Made by a program: the position numbers and the translations under genes. 64,000 bases of DNA from contig BSBN01000254.1 of NCBI GenBank assembly GCA_027924645.1, positions 12,728,001-12,792,000 of the forward strand, read 5' to 3'. Within the stretch, counting starts at the first letter, position 1. Every line of letters starts with the position of its first letter. The notes under the pieces are model-generated. The model did no database searches. It was not told the DNA's origin and worked only from the letters and a program-made list of their open reading frames with translations. Below, piece by piece: positions 22,231-32,713 of the stretch. The stretch comes from Cunninghamia lanceolata (taxonomy: Eukaryota; Streptophyta; Pinopsida; Cupressales; Cupressaceae).

Positions 22231-22437
22231 TTTAAATCCCAATGGTCCCTCAGCAGGAGTAAGCTCTCGATTCCAAGGAGGCAGAAGCTCGTTGAGATCC
22301 GATATGTCTGAAGGAGCCGTTATTTCTTGAGCTATTTCTGTATTTATTATGATACACATATTGTTCATCGCTCTTTTGCTGATTCGAACAGCCTTACTGG
22401 TATCCTTTTGTCTTGGACATGCCATATGATTTTCCAT
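22045..22437 (-). pseudogene. Hypothetical exon-like open frame (minus)
   Basis: A 130-residue open frame on the minus strand. Its middle (DISDLNELLPPWNREL, about 22285-22240) is also present, diverged and inverted, at 9483-9590. That suggests a repeated gene fragment rather than chance. A GAG/GTACTG junction near 22213 could be a splice donor, after which the frame becomes Phe/Trp/Tyr-rich and less protein-like. I do not recognise a family. No expression evidence can be read from the sequence. Confidence 0.3.
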
Positions 22438-22475
22438 TGCAATATATTCTTTGTCCTCTTTTGGCTGTTTTTGAC

Positions 22476-22620
22476 AGGAATTCAGAGGATCTTGCTTCTC
22501 TCTCCCTCCTTGCTAAACAATTTTTCATTGTTAATCAATGTGATGTTGGCAAGATGTGGTTAACAAGGCATCTTTCCATTGCCAATTCTTCTTACGATCT
22601 GATATCTGGGAGTGGTTAAT
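22476..22620 (+). pseudogene. F-box-like exon fragment
   Basis: After a pyrimidine tract and TTTTTGACAG, which looks like a splice acceptor near 22480, the plus strand reads NSEDLASLSLLAKQFFIVNQ followed by LTRHLSI. The words DLASLSLLAKQF resemble the second half of an F-box (DLxSLSLVSKQFxxIVN) as in plant F-box/LRR proteins. It is very short, and the first F-box helix is not present. The same exon recurs inverted at about 22930-23040 and, more decayed, at about 9100-9250. The family assignment is tentative. Confidence 0.3.
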
Positions 22621-23040
22621 AAGCATTCCTTTCTACTCCTGGTCTGCTTCTCCTTTGGTGAGCACGGATCATACTTCTTTTTCTGCAGAAAAAGAGTGAT
22701 ACATGCCAGAGTGGTTAATAAGCATTCCTTTCTACTCCTGGGCTGCTTCTTCTTTGGTGAGCACGGATCATACTTTTTTTTCTGCAGAAAAAGAGTGATC
22801 CATGCTCACCAAAGGAGAAGATTGTAGAAGTGTAGAAACTAAAACATGACCATGCTCTTCAAATGAAAAGACTATAGAAAAAAAAGCATGATCCATGCTC
22901 ACGAAAGATCAGAAAGGAATGCATCATCCCAGATGAATACTGCTGCCAAAGATCAGATCGAAAGAAAAATTGACAGTGTAAAAATGTCCGTGATAACCAC
23001 ATTTATTGCCAACATCACATTGATTTAACAGAGAAATAGC
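22478..23040. repeat. Large imperfect inverted repeat with a near-perfect hairpin core
   Basis: The outer arms, 22478-22620 and the reverse complement of 22930-23040, share an exon-like sequence. Inside, a 99-base tandem duplication (22611-22709 and 22710-22808) contains CTTTTTCTGCAGAAAAAG, a perfect palindrome. The second unit extends it to arms of about 36 bases (22749-22784 against 22785-22820, centre CTGCAG) with few mismatches. The structure is head-to-head, as in a MITE-like or hairpin-mediated duplication. Confidence 0.6.
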
Positions 23041-23612
23041 CTTGGCATTACTCTGATCAAAATTTGCCTTACAATTGAATGGAAAAGCTGAAAGAGGCGA
23101 CTCTTTATGCTGAGCAATGAACCTGTGGGTAAACGGGCGGATGTAGAGTTCCTTAAATGCAACCTACGGTTAGGTATAAACCTAGAGTGTGTAGATGTTT
23201 AGGTAGAGATTTAGGTTCCACAAAAACAATTAGTGCCTGACTACAATGTACTTAATTTAATTTAATTTTTTCTTTAAATGTTGTCAGATTTGATATTTAC
23301 TTTGATAATAATTTTAGATCTTATTTTGAAGTTAACTATTAATTATTTATTCAATATATTATAAAATAGTTCAAGAAATATTTGTAAATAGGAACCATTA
23401 TAAATTTTTAAATAGATATTTGTGTACAAAATATATTATACTTTTATTGTTATTAGAATAATATTGGTATAAGATAATATTATTGGTATGGTTTATGTTA
23501 GCTAAATATATTATCTATAATATAAGAAAATTATTTAAAAAAAAACGTTAATAATCATTAAATAACATTTCAATTTTTATGAATGAATATTAATTATATT
23601 TAAAAGAACAAG
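23041..23612. other. AT-rich stretch without recognisable features
   Basis: No credible coding frame. The left 150 bases may still belong to the repeat module shared with 9200-9300; the rest is simple AT-rich sequence with TATTATAAAATAGTT-like words. Confidence 0.35.
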
Positions 23613-23614
23613 GT

Positions 23615-23770
23615 TTTTGCCAATGATGGCATGGTTCGGTGGTTAAGTCGCTCGGTTGTAGTGGTGGCCATTAGAGTTCAAACCCCCACTGGGCCAACGA
23701 GCTCGCAGGGCTATTGTGACCTCACCGGTTCATTCCTCCGGCTCCACATAACCAAAAAGAAAAATAAAAG
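23615..23770 (+). mobile_element. tRNA-derived SINE-like unit
   Basis: ATGGCATGGTTCGGTGGTTA (23626-23645) resembles a polymerase III box A. GAGTTCAAACC (23674-23684) is close to the box B consensus GGTTCGANNCC. The spacing of about 30-40 bases fits. The surrounding GC-rich island (ACGAGCTCGCAGGGC, CTCCGGCTCCACATAACC) contrasts with AT-rich flanks, and an A-rich tail follows near 23753. It cannot fold into a full cloverleaf with a paired acceptor stem, so it is not a tRNA gene. Family not identified. Confidence 0.5.
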
Positions 23771-24314
23771 CCATCTAATTGTCTCCACATGACCAACTCG
23801 AGCATATGAGAACACCATCATTAGTCAAAGTATGTTGAACTACTAAATATTTTTAAGTTACACCCTTCACCTTTGTATCTAAATGTTTTCTTTGAAAATT
23901 ATTAATAATGATATATTTCTTACCACATTAATTTTTAACTATTCAATATTTTGAAACTATTAAATTTTTTGGAACTTGCACTCTTCTTCCTTATCTCCGT
24001 ATGAATATTTAAAAATCAAATTGCCAACATTTAATTACTTTCTTATAGGAAATAACTTTGGACCATTTTACTATTTTATTTTTTAGTTAGTAAGCATTGT
24101 AGTTCCTTTATAACTCTATTATATCTTTAAGATACATTTTTACTACACTTTTAAAATTGTAAGGGAACAAATCACACCTACATAAATTTTTTAGGGTATT
24201 TTAATTTTAGAACAATAATTAATAAAGAATCCTCAGATAAAATATTGTGATAGGATGACAAGTGATAAAATAACTATTGGGAGTAATATTAAACTCAAAG
24301 GAAAACAATAAATA
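23771..24314. other. AT-rich intergenic stretch
   Basis: No reading frame, RNA gene or repeat end that I can support. Confidence 0.4.
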
Positions 24315-24559
24315 TATGTAGATTTTTTTTAAAAGAGGGGTACAAAATTATTATATAAGAAACCACAAGTACAAAGCCAAAGGGGCAACCACCCCTAGAA
24401 ACAACAAAAAGCCAAAAAAAGCACTATCACCACTACTAGCCAAACTGGAACCAAGAAAACATCCCCAACCCCAAAACCCCAAACATGGGCCTCAGCTAAA
24501 CATCCATATCCTCTGAAATCAACCTCTCCAAATTTTGAACACTATCTTGGGACAATTGG

Positions 24560-25185
24560 TTCCGACCACTAACATTCTAATCATCCACCTACTTTGAAGC
24601 CCAGTTAGCCAAGCAATCAACCACTTAGTTCCATTCATAGGGGACATGGACGAAAGAAACAAAGTCCATCGAGTGACACGACTGGAGAATCTATCAAACC
24701 ACTAAAGCCAACTGCCATTGCACCCCAACTACCACCCGCTCATTTAGCAGGTTTATCACAATTTAGAAATCAGATTCACAGATAACCCTATGCCAGCCCA
24801 GAGCATACCCTATTTCTAAAGCACAAGGAATGGCTAAAGCCTCCATAAAATTAGTTATTTGTTGCCCCTTATAGATAGAGAAGAAGAAAAGGGCAGTACC
24901 AGAGTTATGCCTTCCTAATCCCCCAATCCCAACATGACTAGGATTCCCCCTAGAAGAGCCATTCGTATTAATCATAAAAATACTTGGAGGTGGAGGGTAC
25001 AATCTTTCATCTCTTTGAATATTGCTCTTAGAATGACCTCTTTTCCTTGCCCAAGAAAAGCAATAGCCTCCAACAACTACACCTAGATTTTGTGCCACTT
25101 GCAAATCCCCAATGTCCAACTTGGTAGAAAGATCACACTTAGCTACTAAAGTCTCTTGAAGAATTCTAAGAATCCTTCGACACAC
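24560..25185 (-). pseudogene. LINE ORF2 RNase H domain (minus)
   Basis: The 140-residue open part, 25185-24763, contains FMINTNGSSRGNPSHVGIGG, the RVT_3 N-terminal strand with Asn where the catalytic Asp of KxNxDG normally stands. NFMEALAIPCALEIG (catalytic Glu) and HRVICESDF (catalytic Asp) follow. Below 24763 the translation continues past stops with VPYEWN and DCLANWASK, the usual HVPREWNxxADxLANxAS ending. The domain is complete in layout but has a replaced catalytic residue and at least three stops. Confidence 0.8.
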
Positions 25186-25199
25186 CTATTGAACATCCA

Positions 25200-25990
25200 A
25201 CTTCCTCCCCTGAAAAATGCTCTAAAATTCCTTTCTAGCCAAAGCTGCCAAAAAATGAATGAAGTCCACCAATATACTAGGCCACCTACATAAAAGAAGC
25301 CTCAGCTCGGGGCCTACCCAAACTTCTCCAAAAATTAACCAAAGAAGAAGCATGGGCATAGGCCTAGTTCCAAGCACCCCACCAAAGATGCCAAATCTCA
25401 TGGGCTAGGGGACATTGGAAAAACAAATGAGCCTGACACTCCTCACCACCATTGTAGAGGAAGCACATAGAAGGACCCTGAAAACCCCTCTTCTGTAGGT
25501 TATCCAAAGTGAGCCAGTGATTCTAAGAAACCAACCAAAGGAACTAATTACATTTAGGCCATCCAAAATTATTCCACACAAACTTCCACTAAGGAGAATA
25601 CATCTCCCCAAACTACTGCCTGCCCAGCTCCCGATTTCCAAAAGCAACTGAGTACACACCTTTTGGATTAGGACTCTAGGCAAGGGAAAATCTATCCCCC
25701 AGAGAACTACAAACTTGACCATAAAAAATCTTGGTTAACTCCTCTTGATCCACTAGAAACCCCCTAGATGGCCATTCAGACAAAGCTTTCCATTTGTAAA
25801 CCTCCACTTGACCCAAATGTTGAACCAATTTGAAATGCTCCACACGACACCACCACACCGCAAGAAAGAAGTTGCACAATGGATATAAGTGCTAGTACAT
25901 AGACAATATAGGTGGGTTCCCATCCCAAGAATCATGCCAAAAGAGAGCCTTAGAACCCCTGTTACAAATCCAAAACAACCCCCACTTAAT
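25200..25990 (-). pseudogene. LINE ORF2 zf-RVT region (minus)
   Basis: The minus strand encodes, across shifting frames, the zinc-binding region between reverse transcriptase and RNase H of plant LINEs. WKALSEWPSRGFLVDQEEL lies near 25800 and the WFLRITGSLWITYRRG block near 25540-25490. GGEECQAHLFFQCPLA, in another frame near 25435, is the C...H..C zinc-binding signature. The reverse transcriptase proper is absent because the copy is truncated at 25996. Confidence 0.65.
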
Positions 25991-26008
25991 TAAATTTATG
26001 TAGATTTT

Positions 26009-27029
26009 GATGATGTTAGTTGTTGTAAATTTATTTGCTAATGTACCATAGAATAAAATTGTGTCCAAGGATTGCTAAATAAATATAAAAAAGAGTGTAT
26101 AACTACTTGATTCACAAGTGTGTGTGAAACTGATCTCCATGAGTGCATAACTAGATCTATGAATCAAAGTAAAATATAATCCATGGATTTGAACTTGTCA
26201 ACTATGTTCATCTTGTGCCTATAAAAAAGATTGTCCTTGACATCTGGTGTAACTATGTTTGGTAAAATGGCATCAAGAGAGACTCTTTGGAGGCTTTCTT
26301 GATGAGGATTTGTTCTACTTTGGTTAAGCCTTGGTTCAATTCAATGATGATAAATAATGATTTAAGATAATAGAAAGACATGCAATATGTTCTTAGGATA
26401 TTTATGAAACACCAATGAACTCTTTGTGATTTAATGATCCAAATTCAATTGGGAATTTGGCTAACAATATTTGGTGAGGAACCAATGATATTGTAAAGCA
26501 CAACATTGAATAATTTGGTAATCTCATTGAGAGAGGTGTATTCCTATCCAAACTACATTTCTTCATTCTTAAAATAATAATATTTATGCATGTTCAAAAG
26601 TCACCATGAACATCAAAGGTCATCACATCCTTTAAATTCAAGGATTAATTAACTAATGAAAACCTTATTTATTCGGTATGGAATAAATTCTACCCCCTTG
26701 AGAGGAAATGGGCGCCACTACATCCATGTTCTAGAATAAATGGGGAAAGCATTTGGCAATGTGCACCCTGGTAAACCGCTTTCCCTAATGGGAAAATTTT
26801 CCTACATGTTTGACCATGGTGTATGGCCCATATTGAAGAGGAAGACGTTTCCTATTTGGTCCCTAAAGTTTCTCCTTCTGTAGATGAAGCCAAATTGTGT
26901 CATGAACTGAAAAGTGATGAGGTGTACAATGTTGGTCATGTCACTCCTTGTACTTCTAGTTGGTGCACTACACTATCTCATGAAGTTGATGTTGAATATG
27001 GAAAATCCTTTCCATAAACTTGGATCCCT
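26009..27029. other. Unassigned stretch with one short open frame
   Basis: It follows the LINE duplication and precedes the minus-strand Gypsy RT. The 64-residue plus-strand frame at 26823-27017 has no motif I know. By position the right part should be the 3' continuation (RT palm, RNase H) of the old minus-strand Gypsy, but I could not recognise those motifs, so that element is probably truncated here. Confidence 0.3.
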
Positions 27030-27480
27030 AGTCAACCTCTTCAACATGTGATGATACCTCATTCATCATAATTGGAAGTACAACATCTATGTGAGCTAAT
27101 GTTAAGTATCTATTCTTTATAGCGATCTTGTTTAGGGATCGATAATTAATGCATAGTATCCATGGTGTATCCTTCCTCTTAGCTAGAATGATTGGACTCC
27201 CACATGGTGAGACACTTGGGTGAATGTGTCCCTTTTGAATTAACTCTAGAATTGGTCACTTGATCTCATCATTATCTAAAACTAATCTTCTACAAAGTGG
27301 CCCATTTGGTAATGTTGTTTTTGATATTATATAAATTGAGTGTTTCATTTGACAGTGCAATGGAACCCCTATTAGTGAGGTGAATACATTATGATATTTT
27401 GCCAATATTTGATCCATCTACTTGTACTAAATTGTGGTGGTGGTTGTGCTGGTATGAGTTTTAGCTATGACTAACCTTGT
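27030..27480 (-). pseudogene. Old Gypsy reverse transcriptase, N-terminal part (minus)
   Basis: Read on the minus strand: ILAKYHNVFTSLIGVPLHCQ, then HSIYIISKTTLPNGPL, then PILELIQKGHIHPSVSPCG and SPIILAKRKDTPWILCINYR, then SLNKIAIKNRY. This is the well-conserved entry of Ty3/Gypsy RT (LLxxGxIxPSxSPxxSPVxLVxKKDGxWRxCIDYRALNKIT). The YxDD palm motif is missing, so the copy is truncated near 27030. Stops and small frame changes are present. It belongs to the element whose gag lies at 46771-47270. Confidence 0.8.
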
Positions 27481-27559
27481 ATCCCTAGGTTGAATCATTA
27501 GCAATACCAAAGCTCTAGTTTGAGCAATCAAACATCTACACTATTTTTCACTAATTAGA

Positions 27560-28180
27560 TATGTAGACCTTATACAACTTACCTAGGCATATGATACTTT
27601 TGTTCACCCAACTTGACAATAACACTACAAGGTTTGAACTCATAGATTCTATGATGCTTGTACATGTATGGTTCTCCCAACAACACATCACATATGTCTA
27701 AAGGTGCCACATCACAAATTATCTCATCTTTGAATGGTTTGATGGAATAGGATAAACAACACTACTTTCTTACCTAGATATATCGCCCTTGGCTCACCCA
27801 ACCTATAGAGTATTGTTGTGAATGGGAATTTTCTATAGGTTTAGCTTTTTGTTAGTGTCAACAAAGATAAAATTATTTTTATTCCCACTATCAACAATAA
27901 AATATAGGGCTCTTCCATTCACCCACATCTGATAATGCAACAAATGTTCCTCATCTTCACGAGGAAAGATTTTATCAATGACAATCATGGCATAAGGGTT
28001 TGCTTTAATGATCTTCTCACCATCCTTTTGTTCAAAAAGATCTATGGGCAAAAAATCAACTTCTTTGTCCACTTTATGCATCTCTATCATTAATATTTTA
28101 GCAACTCAACAATCCTAAGTGCTGTGTCGACCACTTTTGTGAATTTCACACCACGCACCTATGTCTTTTTGTTTCTCTTT
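27560..28180 (-). pseudogene. Old Gypsy zinc knuckle and aspartic protease (minus)
   Basis: AWCEIHKSGRHST (about 28165-28125) is a degenerate zinc knuckle of the CxxHxxGxH type. The open frame 28090-27833 then gives LLHYQMWVNGRALYFIVDSG, with the protease active-site triplet Asp-Ser-Gly near 27890. Downstream, ICDVLLGEPYMYKHHRIYEF (near 27690) is the highly conserved end of this protease in plant Gypsy elements. Several stops. It continues into the RT fragment at 27480. Confidence 0.75.
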
Positions 28181-28310
28181 AGCACCCTTATTTGATGATA
28201 GTGATTGTGAGGAGAATCCCTTGGTGTTCTATTTTCCTACAAACTCAGTAATGCCTTCCTATTTTGATTTGTTGTTTGTTAGATAATTGTTTTTTCCCCT
28301 TTGATTGAAT
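28181..28310 (-). pseudogene. Old Gypsy gag C-terminal linker (minus)
   Basis: The minus strand encodes a Ser/Lys-rich linker (GFSSQSLSSNKGAKEKQKD in a shifted frame) between gag and the zinc knuckle. It is cut at 28311-28315 (GTATC) by the plus-strand Gypsy. The other half of gag resumes at 46771. Confidence 0.5.
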
Positions 28311-28315
28311 GTATC

Positions 28316-30770
28316 TGTTGTCCCATTTTTCTTTGCCCAGAGTCAAATGGTTAACCTAGTATTTCCTTGAAAATCCTTTGGAAATGTCCCTATAAATCTT
28401 AAAGTGCCAAATTTCTTAAAAAGCCTTGCCTAAAAAACCTTACCATTGGAAAGAGCTTGAAAAAATAGGTAGGTTTATCTTTTACACCCCCCTGAGATTC
28501 GGCCAGGTATATAAGTTATTCATGGTCAAAGTTTTGGTCAACGTACAGTTCAAATGTACATTTGGTAGGGTTGCAAATCTCTATCAGCCTTAGAAAATGA
28601 TGAAAAAGGTAAGTTCTATGCATTTCGGAATGCATATTGGGCTCAAGGAAATGCATATACATTGAGGGACTCTATCAAAGATTCTAGGAATATTCCCTCA
28701 ATGTATATCAGGTTCCACATGCATATTGTGTTGTATGTCTGAACATGCATCAGTTACATACAAGGTAGATTCCTAGAATAACCTGCAAATGTATATTTTC
28801 TTTGTATATCAAGTTTGTATATTCGCACATACAATCCAACATACAATCAAAATATACAAGGCCGATTATATGCATGTGAACAGTGGAATGTACATTTAGC
28901 CTTATATGTTTCTTTGTATATTTCGCTTGTATGTTTTTCACATACAAGCGAAACATACAAAAAAACATACAAGGCTGAACATACAAGAGGTGGGGCCTGC
29001 GCACATACAAGGCCGATTGTATGTTAGAAGATACAAGTGAGCATGAATAGTAGAATGTATATTTCACTTGTATGTTTGCACATACAAAGCTGATATACAA
29101 AGGTTTACATACAAGCCGGACCTGATTGCATTTTTAACTTGTTTTATAAAGTCTTGGGGTTCGTCTTGTATATGGGCGATTGTATATTGCGATATACAAG
29201 TCAGAGATATAAGGGTTGTATGCAAGGCAGACTTGAATCGAAGATCAAATTCAACATTTCAGGTCTCGGGTCCGCCTTGTATATGTATAAGTGTTTTGTA
29301 TATTTGAACATGCAGGGAAATATACAAAGAAAGTGATACAAGCTGGATCCGACCCAGCAGTCAAAGCAGTTGATAAATTTTTGGTGTCCGTGGCTTGTAT
29401 ATTTGGCACTTGTATATTGCAATATACAAGCAAATAGACAAAGGAAGTATACAAGTCGGATTTCAACGTCTTTTCAGGCTATTTCATAAAATTTTAAGTC
29501 CGTGACTTGCATGTACAATTATCCTTGTATATTGCAATATGCAAAGGGTAGATATAGTTTTCAGTGATGCTTCTTGAACCAGCTCAGCAACGAATCAGGC
29601 AGTGCCATGTGGTGGCAGACATACATGCAAGTTAACATACAAATGGTGGGGCCCGCATATACCAAAGGAAATTGTATGCATATACAATTTCAAAATTCAA
29701 AGGGCAAATTCAAGTGATAGATACACAGATGCAAAGCAATATATATAGGTGGTTAACCAAAACTTTGACTTCCTGTATCTCCTCCATCCTGGCGAATTTT
29801 GACATGCTGTAAGAGACAAAGATGCATATTTTTGTCCCCTCTTTCATTTGGCAAGGTTTTCAAGAGTTTTTATAACTTTTTAATTTTAGATCTAGAGTCA
29901 CATGTTTTGAGCAGCGAACATTCCAGCGACTACATTAAGCAGATGAAGATATTTTCACCATTCATTGCTGCACCATGATGAGGTAGCTTGCATTGATGGT
30001 AAAAGATATTTCCCTACTTCCATGTTTCAGATATTTTTCATATATGTGTTGCTGAGAAAGGACGAGTAAGCTGCTTGCATTAAAGACAGAGAATATCTTC
30101 TAGTTGCCCAGTGCCAGATATTCGACGCCATAATTTCTGCAACTGGACAGTCATTCAGGCGAGGATATTTCTTGAGATAGCTCTTAGAGTGATTTTTTTA
30201 ACCAACTTAGGGTTAGTTTAGAATGCTATATATATGCATTCATATGATGTAAATAAGGTAGGAAAATTTTTAGTATTCAGGCTTTATGTTTCCAAACAGA
30301 GCCTTCTATACTGTAATTGTGCCTTCCCACTGAATATACTCAAGTTATTTTGCCTCTTTGGACTGATTTCTAGTCCTGTGTGATTCTACATATAGTTTTT
30401 TGTGAATGAGTTTGTTCCTCTCAATCATCTGGTTTCTCGCCTTTGCTAGGATCAATTGAATCTGTGTATGTTTGCTTGTTATATTTGGTTATGCTGTGCA
30501 TTTCCTCACGATTGTGAGGGTTCTTTTATTAAACTTGGTGAATCACCCTTTGTTTTCAAACTTTTGTTTCATCCTTCACTTTAAAGCATTCCTTCTCTCG
30601 TTTCCTCTTAAGATTCAGTAGTTTTAGGTGATAACCAATTAAGGAAGCTGGCCTTCTCTAGAGGTGTGATCTCATTTAGTAAAGTCCCACACTTAGAGAT
30701 CATTCCCATGTTACTCCAAATTGTCGAGGTTTCACAATTGTACGCAAGGGTGCAAATCTGGGTGATAACA
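28316..30770 (+). repeat. 5' LTR of the plus-strand Gypsy
   Basis: It starts TGTTGTCCCATTTTTC and ends GGTGATAACA. The part 28740-29720 is crowded with short palindromes built from CTTGTATAT / ATATACAAG, such as TTGTATATTGCGATATACAA near 29178. There is one long hairpin, 28914-28934 against 28940-28960. A TATATATATGCATTCATATG stretch near 30222 may be the promoter region. No coding frame is credible. Confidence 0.9.
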
Positions 30771-30774
30771 ACTT

Positions 30775-30793
30775 TGGCATGCCCGGTGGGACC
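30775..30793 (+). promoter_or_regulatory. Primer-binding site of the plus-strand Gypsy
   Basis: TGGCATGCCCGGTGGGACC lies four bases after the 5' LTR. The TGG start and GC-rich content are typical of a tRNA 3'-end complement. It does not match initiator-Met; which tRNA primes cannot be decided by eye. Confidence 0.55.
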
Positions 30794-31030
30794 AGAGTTA
30801 GAACATAATCAAGATAATAATCACTATTGCTAGTTTTGATGTACAGCCAGTGATTATAGACCTTTAGAGGTTAAAGTTTGCATATCTGGTGACTCACACT
30901 GAGGAAGAACAAGCAGACCAGTCCTGTTGATACATGTTTTATGAGAAAGATTCAAACTAGGAGTTCGAGCTCATTTGAATATTTGCAGTTGTCTTCACAT
31001 AGAAGGTAGAGCACAGTTGTAGTAAGAACC
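30794..31030 (+). other. Leader of the plus-strand Gypsy
   Basis: About 240 bases between the primer-binding site and the first gag-like ATG, with no open frame and no motif that I recognise. Confidence 0.45.
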
Positions 31031-32708
31031 TTGGCTTCTAAAATGATACAGTCAACTCCTCCATGTTTCAGGCCAGTTGCACCTATAGTCCTTGCTATGG
31101 TCCAAACTATCCTGCCTCTAGCCATCCTAATGGTGAAAAATCATCCATTCGTGGCTTTTGATGGGGGCAGCCCTTTAAATTTAACAATACACGATGTGAT
31201 ACCCATGGCAGCTTTGAAGAGTTTGCCCTATTTCACAGGGGAAAATCAAACTACCCCTATTGAGCACATCAGAGATGTGGCTTCTCTATGTGGAGTGCAT
31301 CACATCACCAAGAAAACGTAGCCATCAGGCTGCTGGCTGCTTCTTTCAAGGGAAAAGCATTACAATGGCTTAGGAGCCTACCAGTGTAGACCATTACAAC
31401 TTGGGATGATCTAGGTGATAAGTTAAATAAGTAATTTCAGGATAAATCAGACAACTTGTCACTGGTTGAACAGATGACCACCATAAAAGAGCTCCTCAAG
31501 AGCAAATGATGGACTTTAACTTTAGATTCTAGAATACATGGGACATAATTCCTACCATGGTAAGGCCTCCAGCTAAATATGCATTCTTTATTTTTTGAAA
31601 GCCCTGAACAGTGATATTTCAGTAATGATTCAATCATTAGGAGGTACTAGTTTGCCTGCTGCATATGAAATGGCTATTAGGGCAGAGAATAATCTAATTC
31701 AGGCTGGAAAAATAGCACCTAGGCCACCCATGCCCATCTTCCTCAAAAATCAAGCTTCCATGTCTTTACCGATTCCATATTTTGCCCCTTTACCTATTAC
31801 TGCAGCACTACGAAGTACTGCCAACTTTGAAGCTGCTACTTCTAGCTCATCACAAGAATTAAAGGATATTAAAAATAGCCAACAAAAATATAGAAAATAT
31901 TTTGCAAACTTTTGGCAATGAGCTAGTGAGCATTAAAAAATAGCAATCCCAGAGCAGGTAATCTTACCAGTCACAACCTCAAGGGCAAAATTAGTAGCCA
32001 TATCAAGGCTAAAATCAGCCTTATCAAGCTAATAGGCCTCCATATCAAAGTAACTACCAAGGTGCCAGAGAAAATGTAAATCAAAGGCCTTTTTAGCCTT
32101 ATAATCTAGCACCTATTAACGCAGTAAGGGACCTTGTCCCTACTCAGAACAATCTTGCAACCGAGTACGAATGGTACTATCCATGTAATCAGCCACACAA
32201 TCAAGCTGCCTATTCAAATGGAGTCATAAATCAGGCTTTAATGGTGCAAAATGTTGCAGTCCCATAGTTAAATACACCTAATGATGGAGCCGTGCAACAT
32301 CAAGAACAACCTCAGGGAGATTCTACTTTCATAAACTAGCAAGAAGCTGAGTTCTGTGGCATAAACAGTGATAACACCTCAGTTGCAGCAAATACAAGAG
32401 CTAAGAAGAGGGGTTACAAGATTGAACAAGCAGCAAATAAAGGAAAAGCACCTACTGATGCTTCTATAACTCAATTTCCCCATATTCTACAAAGAAATAC
32501 TTTAGCAATGGCAAGGGAAATGCCTCATTTGCAAGTAGAGGTTGCTGCTACAAAATCACAACAAAAGGTAAGTATCACTCCACTTTTCAATATTATTGAA
32601 AATATGAAGAAGATGAATGTGACAATGTCTATGTGGGATTCTTTAGCCATCCTGGGCCAAAAAGACATATTGCAATCTGCCTTGTCTGATTTGAAAGTAT
32701 CCAAAGAT
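31031..32708 (+). pseudogene. Plus-strand Gypsy gag
   Basis: The open part 31031-31321 (96 residues) leads into the retrotransposon gag fold: ALKSLPYFTGENQTTPIEHI, then in a shifted frame KGKALQWLRSLPV (about 31345-31390), the conserved AxxWLxxLP of retrotrans_gag. ISVMIQSLGGTSLPAAYEMA (31616-31675) is followed by a Pro/Ser-rich linker to 31921. From 31922 to 32507 stops dominate. 32508-32708 is open again (MAREMPHLQVEVAATK) up to the Copia insertion. No zinc knuckle is visible, which is common in Tat/Athila-like Gypsy gags. Confidence 0.65.
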
Positions 32709-32713
32709 ATGAC

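Larger units (their letters stand above)
24315..26008 (-). mobile_element. 5'-truncated LINE insertion with target-site duplication
   Basis: The 12-base word TATGTAGATTTT occurs exactly at 24315-24326 and 25997-26008, bracketing about 1.67 kb. On the minus strand the enclosed DNA encodes the end of a plant LINE ORF2 (zf-RVT then RNase H). It ends in AGAGGGGTACAAAATT read on plus, preceded by a short T run that is the poly-A tail on the minus strand. Truncation at the 5' side, a tail and long direct repeats together are the mark of target-primed reverse transcription. Confidence 0.85.

Noticed and set aside
23626..23700. A functional tRNA gene
   Set aside because: The box A- and B-like motifs are present, but no complementary acceptor stem or proper anticodon arm can be formed; a SINE head is more likely.
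28740..29720. A CRISPR-like array of CTTGTATAT repeats
   Set aside because: Units are irregularly spaced, occur in both orientations, lie inside a plant Gypsy LTR and are copied in the other LTR.
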